DNA of 64,000 bases from Postechiella sp039985655 (GTDB taxonomy: Bacteria; Bacteroidota; Bacteroidia; Flavobacteriales; Flavobacteriaceae): assembly GCA_039985655.1 (NCBI GenBank), contig JBDWSF010000018.1, positions 434,001-498,000 on the forward strand, read 5' to 3'. Positions 44,666 through 52,867 of this stretch are shown in pieces (position 1 is the stretch's first letter; each line of letters opens with the position of its first letter). Position numbers and translations under genes: made by a program. The notes beneath the pieces are model-generated. The model was given only the letters and a program-made list of their open reading frames with translations. It was not told the DNA's origin and searched no databases.

Positions 44666-44842
44666 ATGTTATTAACAATTACACTTATAATTACATCTTT
44701 AGTACTTATTAATTTAGTTTTATTAAAATTTAGCACAAATAAGGTTATTAAAACTAAAAACAAGCCTAAAAAGCCTGTAATTTTACATCCTCAAGTTACA
44801 TATAACAATGAAGATGCAAGCTTAGCTCCTACTGGAAGCTAA
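44666..44842 (+). CDS. Small single-pass membrane protein ending LAPTGS (58 residues)
   Basis: ATG at 44666 (TTG at 44660 is possible in frame) encodes one N-terminal helix of about 20 residues, a basic stretch KTKNKPKKP, and an acidic tail ending LAPTGS. I recall short flavobacterial membrane proteins with a similar LAPTGS-type end, but this is not confirmed. The promoter match upstream supports expression. Function unknown. Confidence 0.65.
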   Translation: MLLTITLIITSLVLINLVLLKFSTNKVIKTKNKPKKPVILHPQVTYNNEDASLAPTGS

Positions 44843-44871
44843 TTAAAAGAGAATCAAACACATTTTTAAAA

Positions 44872-45534
44872 CTACCAATTTATTGGTGGTACATTGTTAT
44901 GATTTAACGTTACATTTGTTTCACTAAAACATGTGTTACCAAACCAATATCCTCTATTAGCACTAAGAGGAGATGGATGCCCCGTTTTTAATACAACATG
45001 TTTAGCAGTATCTATCAATTTTTCTTTTTTCTTGGCATAACCACCCCAAAGCAAAAAAACAATTTGCTCTTTTTCTTTACTAATTGTTTTTATAATAGTA
45101 TCAGTAAATAGTTCCCATCCTTTTTTTTGATGACTTCCTGCATCTCCTTTTCGAACCGTTAAAGTAGCATTTAATAATAAGACACCTTGTTTAGCCCAAC
45201 GTAATAAGTTACCATTTTCGGGATAATCGATATTTAGATCATTTTGAATTTCTTTAAAAATATTAATTAATGATGGTGGGTGCTTTATACCATCATTCAC
45301 GGAAAAGCAAAGTCCGTTCGCTTGTCCTTCTCCATGATACGGATCTTGACCTATAATGACCACTTTAACGTCATTAAAATGACAATGATTAAAAGCATTA
45401 AATACGTCGTTCAATTTAGGGTAACAGGTGTTGGTTTTATATTCGTTCTCAACAAAACGCATTAATTCTTTATAATAGTCTTTTTCAAACTCATCTTTTA
45501 AGCCTATTTTCCAGCTTTTATGTAAATCCAACAT
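44872..45534 (-). CDS. ung: Uracil-DNA glycosylase
   Basis: The 220-residue family 1 UDG removes uracil from DNA. The catalytic water-activating loop is GQDPYHGEGQANGL with Asp64, and the DNA-intercalation loop is HPSPLSANRG (from about residue 186). Length is normal (about 220). It converges on the 44666 gene, with 29 nt between stops. Confidence 0.97.
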   Translation of the reverse strand: MLDLHKSWKIGLKDEFEKDYYKELMRFVENEYKTNTCYPKLNDVFNAFNHCHFNDVKVVIIGQDPYHGEGQANGLCFSVNDGIKHPPSLINIFKEIQNDLNIDYPENGNLLRWAKQGVLLLNATLTVRKGDAGSHQKKGWELFTDTIIKTISKEKEQIVFLLWGGYAKKKEKLIDTAKHVVLKTGHPSPLSANRGYWFGNTCFSETNVTLNHNNVPPINW

Positions 45535-45602
45535 AAATTAATTGTTTTCAATTTCGAAACTAAAATTAATACTATCTTTAGTCATATAAAAACTTATTTA
45601 AT

Positions 45603-47096
45603 TTGAAAAAAATAAAGTTCCCAACCGCACAAACCATTTTATTAATAATTGCTGGCTTAGTTGCTATTTTAACTTGGATTATTCCATCAGGAAATTTTGA
45701 TTCTTTATCTTATAATAAAACCGAAAACACTTTTACCGCTAGTAGTTTAGATAATACTAAAACCTATCCTGCAACACAGGAAACTTTAGATAAGTTGAAT
45801 ATTAAGATTCCTATTGACAAATTTACCAACGGAGGTATCTGGAAACCCATCGGTATTCCAAACACGTATAAAATTGTAGAATCTAAACCTCAGGGTGTTT
45901 TTGAGTTTATAAAATCTCCTATTAAAGGCATCATTGAAGCTGCCGACATTATTTTTCTTGTTTTAATTATTGGCGGACTTATTGGTATTATAAACCACAC
46001 AGGTGCTTTTGATGCTGGTATTTCTTGGTTAGCAAAAACATTAAAAGGTTATGAGTTTGTATTAATTATAATTGTCACAATAGCTATTGCTATAGGGGGC
46101 ACTACATTTGGTTTAGCTGAAGAAACCATTGCATTCTACCCTATTTTAATCCCCGTGTTTCTGGCAGCTAAGTATGATGCTATGGTCGCTTTAGCTTGTA
46201 TTTATTTAGGGTCTTCTATTGGAACGATGTGTTCTACAACTAATCCTTTTAGTGCGATAATTGCATCTGATGCAGCAGGAATTAATTGGACAACGGGATT
46301 AACGGGACGTTTTATAATGTTGATTTTAGGGACCCTTATTTGTATTGTTTACATACTTGTTTATGCACAACGTGTTAAAAAGGATGCCAGCAAATCTATA
46401 ATTTATGACCAGAAAGAAGCTATTGAAAAACTTTTTGGAAAATCGACCGATACCCCTCTAAAACTAACAAGCCGTTTACGATTAATTTTAATCGTATTCG
46501 TATTATGCTTTGCAATAATGATTTATGGGGTTTCTAATTTAGAATGGTGGTTTGTAGAAATGACTTCTGTCTTTTTTGTTGGCGCTATTTTGATTGGTTT
46601 TTTAGCCAAAATTGAAGAATTTAAGTTTGTTGATGTTTTTGTTAAAGGTGCGGGCGAATTACTTGGTGTTGCCATTATTATTGGTATAGCACGTGGTGTT
46701 ACAGTCCTTATGGCGGACGGACAAATAAGCGATACGATGCTTTATTACGCCAGTAATATTACAAATGGAATGAATAAAGGGCTTTTCGCTAATGCCATGC
46801 TTTTTATTTATGGCGGACTCTCATTTTTTATTCCATCGTCTTCTGGAATGGCGGTTTTAACCATGCCCATTATGTCGCCATTAGCTGATGGTGTAGGTGT
46901 TGGTAGAGAAGTTGTTGTAAACGCTTATCAATACGGTATGGGATTATTTGCTTTTATTAATCCGACAGGATTAATTTTAGCTTCATTAGCTATTGTAAAA
47001 GTAGGGTATAATAAATGGTTGAAATTTGTTATGCCATTAGTCATCATCTTAACAGTATTTACAATGATAATGTTGACCGCTCAGGTTTACTTTTAA
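45603..47096 (+). CDS. YfcC-family membrane carrier
   Basis: The 497-residue polytopic protein (about 12 helices) starts at TTG 45603 (KKIKFPTAQTILL) and has FVLIIIVTIAIAIGGTTFGLAEETI near 150-175, STTNPFSAIIASDAAG near 206-221, and PSSSGMAVLTMPIMSPLAD near 412-430. These match the YfcC/ArgR-like DcuC superfamily of putative C4-dicarboxylate or amino-acid/ornithine carriers. No downstream metabolic partner is seen. The substrate is unknown. Confidence 0.85.
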   Translation: MKKIKFPTAQTILLIIAGLVAILTWIIPSGNFDSLSYNKTENTFTASSLDNTKTYPATQETLDKLNIKIPIDKFTNGGIWKPIGIPNTYKIVESKPQGVFEFIKSPIKGIIEAADIIFLVLIIGGLIGIINHTGAFDAGISWLAKTLKGYEFVLIIIVTIAIAIGGTTFGLAEETIAFYPILIPVFLAAKYDAMVALACIYLGSSIGTMCSTTNPFSAIIASDAAGINWTTGLTGRFIMLILGTLICIVYILVYAQRVKKDASKSIIYDQKEAIEKLFGKSTDTPLKLTSRLRLILIVFVLCFAIMIYGVSNLEWWFVEMTSVFFVGAILIGFLAKIEEFKFVDVFVKGAGELLGVAIIIGIARGVTVLMADGQISDTMLYYASNITNGMNKGLFANAMLFIYGGLSFFIPSSSGMAVLTMPIMSPLADGVGVGREVVVNAYQYGMGLFAFINPTGLILASLAIVKVGYNKWLKFVMPLVIILTVFTMIMLTAQVYF

Positions 47097-47104
47097 TAAA
47101 ATAA

Positions 47105-47233
47105 AGCACGAAGCAATCTGTTAATATAATAACGAAAAGCATCAACTACCCCTCAATTAAACAGTAAAGTTTCAATTGGAAAGATTACGTCATCGTGAAT
47201 AAACGCCTCGTAGTGACGTGTCATATTTGGTTT
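47105..47233 (+). repeat. Dispersed intergenic repeat, composite form
   Basis: GCACGAAGCAATCTG (47106-47120), then AATAACGAAAAGC, then GTTTCAATTG ... GATTACGTCATCGTGAATAAACG ... GTAGTGACG ... ATTTGGT. The same two-part element recurs at 53521-53655; the first half also stands alone at 47288-47335. Confidence 0.7.
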
Positions 47234-47287
47234 TTCAAAAAAGAACAATAAGATAAACGACTAACCTCTCAAAACATCAAACATCTG

Positions 47288-47335
47288 CGTCATTGAGAGG
47301 CACGAAGCAATCTGTCTATGTAGTGACGAAAACAC
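47288..47335 (+). repeat. CGTCATTG/GCACGAAGCAATCTG repeat, half copy
   Basis: CGTCATTGAGAGGCACGAAG continues CAATCTGTC and ends GTAGTGACGAAAAC. It matches 53521-53568. Confidence 0.75.
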
Positions 47336-47369
47336 AAACTAACCGCTTGAGATTTTTTTTGTCTCAGGT

Positions 47370-47416
47370 CCCAACCTGACAAACTCAAAAATATAGACTT
47401 TTTAGACAGCCTTCTC
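47370..47416 (-). repeat. GGCTGTTTAAAAAGTC-type repeat
   Basis: The minus strand reads AAGGCTGTCTAAAAAGTCTA then TTGAGTTTGTCAGGTTGGG, closely matching 37113-37155. It is the same dispersed family as the left half of the YebC/menE terminator. Confidence 0.7.
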
Positions 47417-47559
47417 TAATAAATCAAATTTGTTACTAAAATCTAAAATTGAACAAAAAAAGATGAATTAAATCGCTCCTCACTTAAAAAAAGGGAGGTG
47501 GATTTCGATTGAAGATCGAAATTCGTAGGGTTCTATCAAGACCTGACAGGTCTAAAAAA

Positions 47560-48564
47560 TCAATTTAAAATTCGATACAAAAGTTCTTTTAGTAAATCGC
47601 CTTGTGGCACAGCATTAGAGCCAACACCTTTGCTTTTCACATCGAATTCTCTTAGTAAAGCAATAACAGCGCTCACTTTTCGCATCGGGAAGTTTCTTGC
47701 TGCAACAACATAATCATTCACAAAATAAGGATTCACTCTTAAAGCAGAAGCGACACTTCGTGGCGACTTATCACTCAATCCATGAAAATGTAATAACTGA
47801 GAAAAATAACTAAATAATAAAGATACCGTCATAACCATAGGATTATCCTTTGGGTTCTCAGCAAAATAATTTACAATTTGGTGGGCTTTAATCACATTAC
47901 GTTCGCCAATAGCTTTACGTAATTCGAAGTTATTATAGTCTTTACTAATACCTATATTCTCTTCAATAAGCTCTGGTGTAATTTGGCTTCCTTTTGGTAA
48001 AATGATTTGAAGTTTTTCAATTTCATTATTGATTTTACTCAAATCAGTTCCTAAAAACTCCACTAACATTTGTGCCGCTTTTGGTGAAATGGTATAATCT
48101 TTAGGTGCTAAAACACGGCGAATCCAATCGGAAACTTGGTTTTCATAAAGTTTTTTACTTTCGTAAACGACTCCTATTTTTTTAATGGCTTTATAAAGCG
48201 CTTTTCGTTTATCAAGCTTTTTGTACTTATAATTAACAACCAATACTGTTGTTGGTTGTGGATTGTTGGCGTAACTCACTAACTTTTCAATAGTTCTAGA
48301 AAGATCTTGAGCTTCTTTTATAATAATTACTTGTCGCTCTGCCATCATAGGATATCGTTTGGCATGCCCTGCAATATCTTCTATAGTAACATCGCGACCA
48401 TATAAAGCCATTTGGTTAAATCCTTTTTCTTCTTCGGCAAGTACATTGCTTTCAATAAAATCAGAAATCTTATCTATATAATAAGGCTCCTCACCCATTA
48501 AAAAATAAATGGGTTTTAATTGTCCGTTTTTTATATCGGTAACTAATTGTTTGACTTCGTCCAA
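47560..48564 (-). CDS. holA: DNA polymerase III subunit delta
   Basis: The 334-residue clamp-loader subunit has YFLMGEEPYYIDKISDFIE at the N-terminus (about residues 19-37) and VLVVNYKYKKLDKRKALYKAI near 106-126. The C-terminal domain shows GSNAVPQGDLLKELLYRIL. Length is normal. It faces a divergent HsdR_N-like gene, with a promoter between them at 48629-48659. Confidence 0.94.
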   Translation of the reverse strand: MDEVKQLVTDIKNGQLKPIYFLMGEEPYYIDKISDFIESNVLAEEEKGFNQMALYGRDVTIEDIAGHAKRYPMMAERQVIIIKEAQDLSRTIEKLVSYANNPQPTTVLVVNYKYKKLDKRKALYKAIKKIGVVYESKKLYENQVSDWIRRVLAPKDYTISPKAAQMLVEFLGTDLSKINNEIEKLQIILPKGSQITPELIEENIGISKDYNNFELRKAIGERNVIKAHQIVNYFAENPKDNPMVMTVSLLFSYFSQLLHFHGLSDKSPRSVASALRVNPYFVNDYVVAARNFPMRKVSAVIALLREFDVKSKGVGSNAVPQGDLLKELLYRILN

Positions 48565-48628
48565 AAGCTATAAGTTTTCAAAATAACAATCTCCAAATTC
48601 AAAATAACAGGAATTTGGCAGTTGATTA

Positions 48629-48659
48629 TTGTGAGTTATCATTTTGTGGTTTAACTTTG
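48629..48659 (+). promoter_or_regulatory. Promoter of the HsdR_N-like gene
   Basis: TTG (48629-48631), a 20-nt spacer and TAACTTTG (48652-48659) fit the -33/-7 rule. The predicted TSS is just upstream of the TTG start at 48680. Confidence 0.6.
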
Positions 48660-48679
48660 AAAAAAACTAATAAAGCACA

Positions 48680-49165
48680 TTGCAAGCACTTAACTTTCCA
48701 AAGTTTTCATTTCGATTCAAAAATAGCGAAAATAAAATTTCTATTTTCGATGTCATACGTAAAAAGTTTGTGATTTTACAACCCGAAGAATGGGTACGTC
48801 AACATTGTGTTCATTATTTAATGGAAATTAAAGAGTATCCTATTTCATTAATAAATGTTGAAAAAGAATTAACTATAAACGATTTAAAAAAGCGATACGA
48901 TATTGTGGTCTTCAATCCAGACGGAAGCATTTTTATTATGGTTGAGTGTAAAGCTGATAAAATTAAAATAGATCAAACCACATTCGATCAAATTGCACGT
49001 TACAACTTAGCACTAAATGCACAATATTTAATGGTTACAAACGGATTAAATCATTATTATTGCCAAATGGATTTTAAAAACGCATGTTATAATTTTTTAA
49101 AAGATATTCCAAAATATAATGAGCAATCACAGGATTCAGTAAAAAAATCAACATCAAAAAAATAA
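48680..49165 (+). CDS. Stand-alone type I restriction HsdR N-terminal-like (PD-(D/E)xK) domain protein
   Basis: The 161-residue protein starts at TTG 48680. It has the PD-(D/E)xK-like core: Asp74 in KKRYDIVVF, and Glu89/Lys91 in IMVECKA, followed by FDQIARYNLAL. This is the HsdR_N_2/type I restriction N-terminal family, here a separate small protein rather than a complete restriction subunit. There is no HsdM or HsdS nearby. It lies between holA and a GT2 gene, so it may work in DNA repair or cell-wall-linked housekeeping. The specific role is unknown. Confidence 0.8.
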   Translation: MQALNFPKFSFRFKNSENKISIFDVIRKKFVILQPEEWVRQHCVHYLMEIKEYPISLINVEKELTINDLKKRYDIVVFNPDGSIFIMVECKADKIKIDQTTFDQIARYNLALNAQYLMVTNGLNHYYCQMDFKNACYNFLKDIPKYNEQSQDSVKKSTSKK

Positions 49166-49175
49166 AGATTCAAAT

Positions 49176-50165
49176 TTGAAATTAGCAATCGTCATATTAA
49201 ATTGGAATGGTAAAAAACTTTTAGAACAGTTTTTGCCGTCCGTTGTTCAGTATTCTAACGAAGCAACCATTTATGTGGCAGACAATGCTTCTACAGACGA
49301 TTCTGTTAATTTCATTTCCCAAACGTATCCATCAATAAAAATAATTCAAAATAAAGTAAACGGTGGTTATGCCAAAGGTTATAATGATGCGTTACAGCAT
49401 ATTGACGCTGATGTATTTTGCTTATTAAATAGCGATGTAGAAGTTACCGAAAACTGGTTAACTCCTATAATTGAAACTTTTAAAGGTGAAAGTAATACCG
49501 CTATCATTCAACCCAAACTTTTAGATTTTAAAAACAAAGATATGTTCGAATATGCTGGAGCTGCTGGTGGTTTTATTGATAAATACGGCTATCCATATTG
49601 TAGAGGACGCATTTTTGATACTATAGAAAAAGACACCAATCAATATGATGATGCCACAGAAATATTTTGGGCATCTGGCGCTTGTTTATTTATAAGAAGT
49701 AACGTTTATAAACAATTAAACGGTTTAGACGAATTATTTTTTGCTCACATGGAAGAAATAGATTTGTGTTGGCGAGCAAAAAACTCAGGTTACAGCATAA
49801 AATACATTGGGAATTCAACCGTATATCATGTTGGAGGCGCAACACTTAAAGCTACAAACCCTAAAAAAACGTTTTTAAATTTCAGGAATAGTCTGTTTGC
49901 TATCACCAAAAACGCAAAAGGAAATATATTGGGAATCCTTTTTATACGCTTAATTTTAGATGGTATCGCTGGAATTAAATTCTTGTTCGAACTAAAATTC
50001 AAACATGCCTTTGCAATTACAAAAGCACATTTCAGCTATTATCGTTATTTAAGCACCATGCTAAAGCAGCGTAAAAACATAAAAACACGTATAAAACATT
50101 ACCAAAGGAAATCTATTGTCTTTGATTACTTTATAAAGAAAAATAAAAAATTCATTAATTTATAA
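49176..50165 (+). CDS. Family 2 glycosyltransferase
   Basis: The 329-residue GT-A protein begins at TTG 49176, 10 nt after the previous gene. Motifs are LAIVILNWNGKKLLEQFL, VADNASTDDSVNF near 33-45, a DXD-like LLNSDVEV near 82-89 and GLDELFFAHMEEIDLCWRAK near 185-203. The tail has one possible hydrophobic helix near 250-270. It is probably an exopolysaccharide or lipid-linked sugar transferase; the acceptor is unknown. Confidence 0.88.
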   Translation: MKLAIVILNWNGKKLLEQFLPSVVQYSNEATIYVADNASTDDSVNFISQTYPSIKIIQNKVNGGYAKGYNDALQHIDADVFCLLNSDVEVTENWLTPIIETFKGESNTAIIQPKLLDFKNKDMFEYAGAAGGFIDKYGYPYCRGRIFDTIEKDTNQYDDATEIFWASGACLFIRSNVYKQLNGLDELFFAHMEEIDLCWRAKNSGYSIKYIGNSTVYHVGGATLKATNPKKTFLNFRNSLFAITKNAKGNILGILFIRLILDGIAGIKFLFELKFKHAFAITKAHFSYYRYLSTMLKQRKNIKTRIKHYQRKSIVFDYFIKKNKKFINL

Positions 50166-50215
50166 ATACTTTGCAAAAATTTTGTTAACAGTTACGCATT
50201 CAACGTATTTTTGTA

Positions 50216-50223
50216 TACTTTTG
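50216..50223 (+). promoter_or_regulatory. Promoter -7 box for the OmpA-family gene
   Basis: TACTTTTG matches TAnnTTTG 39 nt before the ATG at 50263. No well-spaced -33 element was found. Confidence 0.45.
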
Positions 50224-50262
50224 ATGTTATTATATTTAGAAAAATAATCCATATTTCAAATC

Positions 50263-51102
50263 ATGAAAAGAATTTTATTACTTAGCGCAGCATCATTGTT
50301 ATTGTTAGGGTCTTGTGTTCCTAAAAAACAATTTTTAGACCTAGAACAAAAACAGCAAGAAACTCAAGATTTATTAAACTCTGCAACTGTTAAATTAAAC
50401 TCTTGTTTAGAAGAGAAAGCTTCTGTAACAGCAAAAGCATCTGCTTTAGAAGATAGAATCGTAGATTTAAAAAACAGCAACGATAACTTAACAATTCTTT
50501 CTACAAAAGGAGCTACTAATGTTGAGAAAACGTTAGAGAGTATTAAAGAGAAAGAATTAAAAATAACACGTTTACAAGATGCACTTACTCAAAAAGACAG
50601 TGTCACTTTAGCATTGGTAACTAGCTTAAAAAGAGAAGTTGGTATTAACGATCCAGATATCGAAGTTAATGTAGAAAAAGGTGTTGTATTTATTTCTATT
50701 GCAGATAAATTATTATTCCAAAGTGGTAGCTATAATGTCACAACAAAAGCAAAAGGCGTACTTGCAAAAGTTGCTAAGGTTGTAAATAGCAAACCAAATT
50801 TTGAATGTATGATTGAAGGTCACACAGATAGTAAAACATATTCTAAAGGTGTCCTTTTAGACAACTGGGATTTAAGTGTGAAACGTTCAACATCAATCAT
50901 CCGTGTATTACAAGAATTGGGTGTTAATCCTGGACAGTTAATCGCTGCTGGTCGTAGTTCTTATGTACCTTTAGTAGATAATGATACTGCAGAAAACAGA
51001 GCAACAAACAGACGTACACGTGTTGTTGTACTTCCAAAAATTGATCAGTTTTATGAAATGATCGAAAAAGAAATGAAAAATTTAGAAGCTGGAGGGAACT
51101 AA
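50263..51102 (+). CDS. OmpA-family lipoprotein
   Basis: The 279-residue protein has a lipoprotein signal with Cys18 (LLLLGSCVPKK). A coiled-coil-prone stretch covers about 22-110. The C-terminal OmpA-like peptidoglycan-binding domain (about 155-270) has MIEGHTDSKT, SVKRSTSIIRVLQELGV, LIAAGRSSYVPL and NRATNRRTRVVV. It anchors the outer membrane to the wall. It has its own promoter and a strong intrinsic terminator at 51125. Confidence 0.93.
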   Translation: MKRILLLSAASLLLLGSCVPKKQFLDLEQKQQETQDLLNSATVKLNSCLEEKASVTAKASALEDRIVDLKNSNDNLTILSTKGATNVEKTLESIKEKELKITRLQDALTQKDSVTLALVTSLKREVGINDPDIEVNVEKGVVFISIADKLLFQSGSYNVTTKAKGVLAKVAKVVNSKPNFECMIEGHTDSKTYSKGVLLDNWDLSVKRSTSIIRVLQELGVNPGQLIAAGRSSYVPLVDNDTAENRATNRRTRVVVLPKIDQFYEMIEKEMKNLEAGGN

Positions 51103-51124
51103 TTCGCTTTAAAATATATTTAAG

Positions 51125-51155
51125 AAAGCCCAATCGAAAGATTGGGCTTTTTTTG
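51125..51155 (+). terminator. Terminator of the OmpA-family gene
   Basis: AAAGCCCAATC (51125-51135), loop GAAA, GATTGGGCTTT (51140-51150), then TTTTG. It is a textbook intrinsic terminator. Confidence 0.93.
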
Positions 51156-51164
51156 TGTTATTTG

Positions 51165-51300
51165 TTCGTCAACACCTGCACTTCCTTTGTTGGCTTTTAC
51201 CTTTTTTATAAGCCTGCCAAACCTCCGTACCATACTTCGTAGTTTTTGACTGGATGTTCGTAACTTCTCGACACCTCACCGGTGGTTTACTTTCGTTCAT
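51165..51300 (-). pseudogene. Group II intron reverse-transcriptase remnant (N-terminal fragment)
   Basis: On the minus strand from ATG at 51300 the frame reads MNESKPP ... TKYGTEVWQAYKK, then shifts by one base at an A-run near 51215 into VKANKGSAGVDEQ. The combined QAYKKVKANKGSAGVDE is the hallmark N-terminus of group II intron maturase/reverse transcriptases. The sequence stops here against the OmpA terminator, so no reverse-transcriptase core remains. Upstream (51301-51430) is probably decayed intron RNA. It is a dead mobile-element relic. Confidence 0.72.
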
Positions 51301-51479
51301 CTCCTTTATCCATACCTGCTAATCTCTTGGATTAGATTCTCCTAAACGCTCAATACCATAACCATTAATACAGTACCTTTAGGTGGTTTAAAGCCATCAC
51401 CTGTACAACGACTTTGGTGGGCCGTTTTTCTATAAAAAAAAAGATTCCTCCATTTTATTTACAGCATGCAATTGATAAT
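51301..51479. other. Decayed sequence upstream of the intron remnant
   Basis: This stretch, read on the minus strand, has no ORF. It includes GGAGATGAACG just before the remnant's ATG and runs back through ACCACCTAAAGGTACTG. It may be the 5' intron RNA, but the GUGYG start and domain V could not be located. Confidence 0.3.
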
Positions 51480-51632
51480 TGTTGCCGTCTATTGCTTCTC
51501 GGCACACTATGGTTTAGTTGCGTGTTTAAGCAACTAATTTAGTAAACAAAAACGAACCAGAGGAAATTCCTTCGGAATTTCCAAGTAGGCGAGAACCTAG
51601 CAATGAATTATATACCTTGTTGGCAGTAGTTA
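51480..51632 (-). repeat. Imperfect palindrome, attC-like element (family copy 2)
   Basis: On the minus strand it begins CTGCCAACAAGGTATATAAT, contains the perfect hairpin GGAAATTCC-GAA-GGAATTTCC, and later CTTAAACACGCAACTAAACC, ending GACGGCAACAATT. The outer words CATTGCTAGGTTCTCG and CGAGAAGCAAT form inverted arms. It lies just downstream of the esterase gene's stop. Confidence 0.6.
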
Positions 51633-51634
51633 TT

Positions 51635-52543
51635 TTATGGTAATTCGTAATTTTTAAAGAAGCTCCACATTAAAGAACTAGCATTAAAATGGTTTGTTAT
51701 TTCTAAATTTGGCAAAGCTTGTCCTCCAGGCCATGTATGCCCCCCATCTTGACTTACATAGAGTTCTATTTGTACGTTATTCTCACAATCTGAGTATTTG
51801 AAAAAATCATACGTATTTAAATCATTAAATATGGTTTGTTTAATTAAATCGCAATTATAATCATTAGCAATTAACAGCAGAGTAGAATCAATTGAAGGAA
51901 ACTCAAAGTTAATATTCGGTGAGGAAGAAAATCCGCCATTATAGGGTGCATTTAAGTCTTGGTATGAGTGAAAATGTATAATGGGTACTTTTCTTATAGG
52001 GTTAAATGGGAAATCTTGAAGTACTCCAGCAACTGATGATACTGCAGCAAATTTATCAGGATATCGGTTAGCTAATTTATATGCAAATTGACCTCCATTG
52101 GAAAAACCTGTTGCATAAACTTTTTTACGATTGATTGATATTTCAAGCTTTAATTTTTCAAGTAATGAATTTATAAAACCTACATCATCAGTTGCTAGTG
52201 TTGTAGCTGAAGGACAACAATCTCCAGCATTCCAAGTTCTAAATCCGAGTATTTTAAAGCCTTCAGGATAAACAACAATAAAGTTTTCAGAATCAGAAAG
52301 TTCGGATAACTGAGATTGAAATTCAATTCCTTCATAACCTAATTGTCCACCTCCGTGCATTGCAAAAATTAAAGGGTAGGAAATCGAAGGATTATAACTT
52401 GCAGGTAAATGAACAAAATAAGTTCGTTCTAATCCGTCACTAACAATTGATTCATAATATTCCAATTCAATCGTTTGATTATCGTCTTGTTTGTTACAAG
52501 CGATTAATGTTGTAAATATAAATAGATATATGATTTTTGTCAT
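51635..52543 (-). CDS. CE1/PHB-depolymerase-like esterase lipoprotein
   Basis: The 302-residue protein has a lipobox with Cys16 (TLIACNKQ). The alpha/beta-hydrolase core has YPLIFAMHGGGQLG near 56-69 (oxyanion region), the nucleophile Ser148 in GFSNGGQFAYKL, an acidic residue candidate in SYQDLNAPYNGG near 205, and His near residue 270 in GGHTWPGGQ. The fold and GxSxGG/HTWPGG pair are those of LpqC-type esterases: PHB depolymerases, feruloyl and acetyl-xylan esterases. It is flanked by palindromic elements on both sides and is probably accessory. The substrate is unknown. Confidence 0.85.
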   Translation of the reverse strand: MTKIIYLFIFTTLIACNKQDDNQTIELEYYESIVSDGLERTYFVHLPASYNPSISYPLIFAMHGGGQLGYEGIEFQSQLSELSDSENFIVVYPEGFKILGFRTWNAGDCCPSATTLATDDVGFINSLLEKLKLEISINRKKVYATGFSNGGQFAYKLANRYPDKFAAVSSVAGVLQDFPFNPIRKVPIIHFHSYQDLNAPYNGGFSSSPNINFEFPSIDSTLLLIANDYNCDLIKQTIFNDLNTYDFFKYSDCENNVQIELYVSQDGGHTWPGGQALPNLEITNHFNASSLMWSFFKNYELP

Positions 52544-52867
52544 TTCGTTTTAATTACTTCCAACATCCAGCGGCTATGAGTTGTTTTGTGTGGAAAGATA
52601 TTGGAAATATCTTGTAGCTCAAAATAACTTATAGTTGTAGTTCTTATTAATGCTTCGCCATAGCGAAGGCCTAATGAGGACTACGGCGTAGCCGCCGGAT
52701 GCTCAAAATTAATGCGTAGCGCAGCGGAGCATTAATTTGAACGTTTATGTATAAGAATAGTGCGGCTTAGTGTGCGAGTAATTTCCGCAAGAAATTCAGA
52801 CGTAACAAAAGTGCACTAACTCTCGATTAAACACCTAATTTAGCATTATTTTTATACATTGTTGTGG
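52544..52867. other. Structured gap with palindromes between esterase and pseudogene
   Basis: Gene-free. It contains the attC-like core (52740-52825, minus) and a cluster of GC-rich small palindromes: CTTCGC-CATA-GCGAAG (52653-52668), ACGGCGTAGCCG (from about 52683), and AAATTAATGC (52706-52715) pairing with GCATTAATTT (52729-52738). A second set of family words (CAACAATGTATAAAAATAAT on minus) covers 52840-52866. Confidence 0.6.
52740..52825 (-). repeat. Imperfect palindrome core, attC-like element (family copy 3)
   Basis: The minus strand from CGAGAGTTAGTGCAC to AACGTT is 86 nt and aligns without gaps to 6199-6284, 65 of 86 identical by my count. Its CACTTTTGTTA word is shared with 32832-32891. 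Confidence 0.7.

Larger units (their letters stand above)
47097..47559. other. Gene-free, repeat-rich stretch between YfcC and holA
   Basis: No gene is seen. Besides the two CGTCATTG-family repeats (47105-47233 and 47288-47335) it has the GGCTGT-type repeat on the minus strand (47370-47416), a perfect hairpin ATTTCGAT/ATCGAAAT (47502-47522), and an AGACCTG/CAGGTCT palindrome (47539-47553) near the holA stop. No T-run terminator was seen. Confidence 0.6.

Noticed and set aside
48680..49165. A type I restriction-modification or other defence system
   Set aside because: Only an HsdR N-terminal-like domain is present, with no HsdM, HsdS or motor domain; the helicase at 1844-3397 is 45 kb away and alone.
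51165..51430. A diversity-generating retroelement or retron
   Set aside because: The reverse-transcriptase fragment matches a group II intron start, with no core motifs, no template/variable repeat pair and no msr/msd structure.
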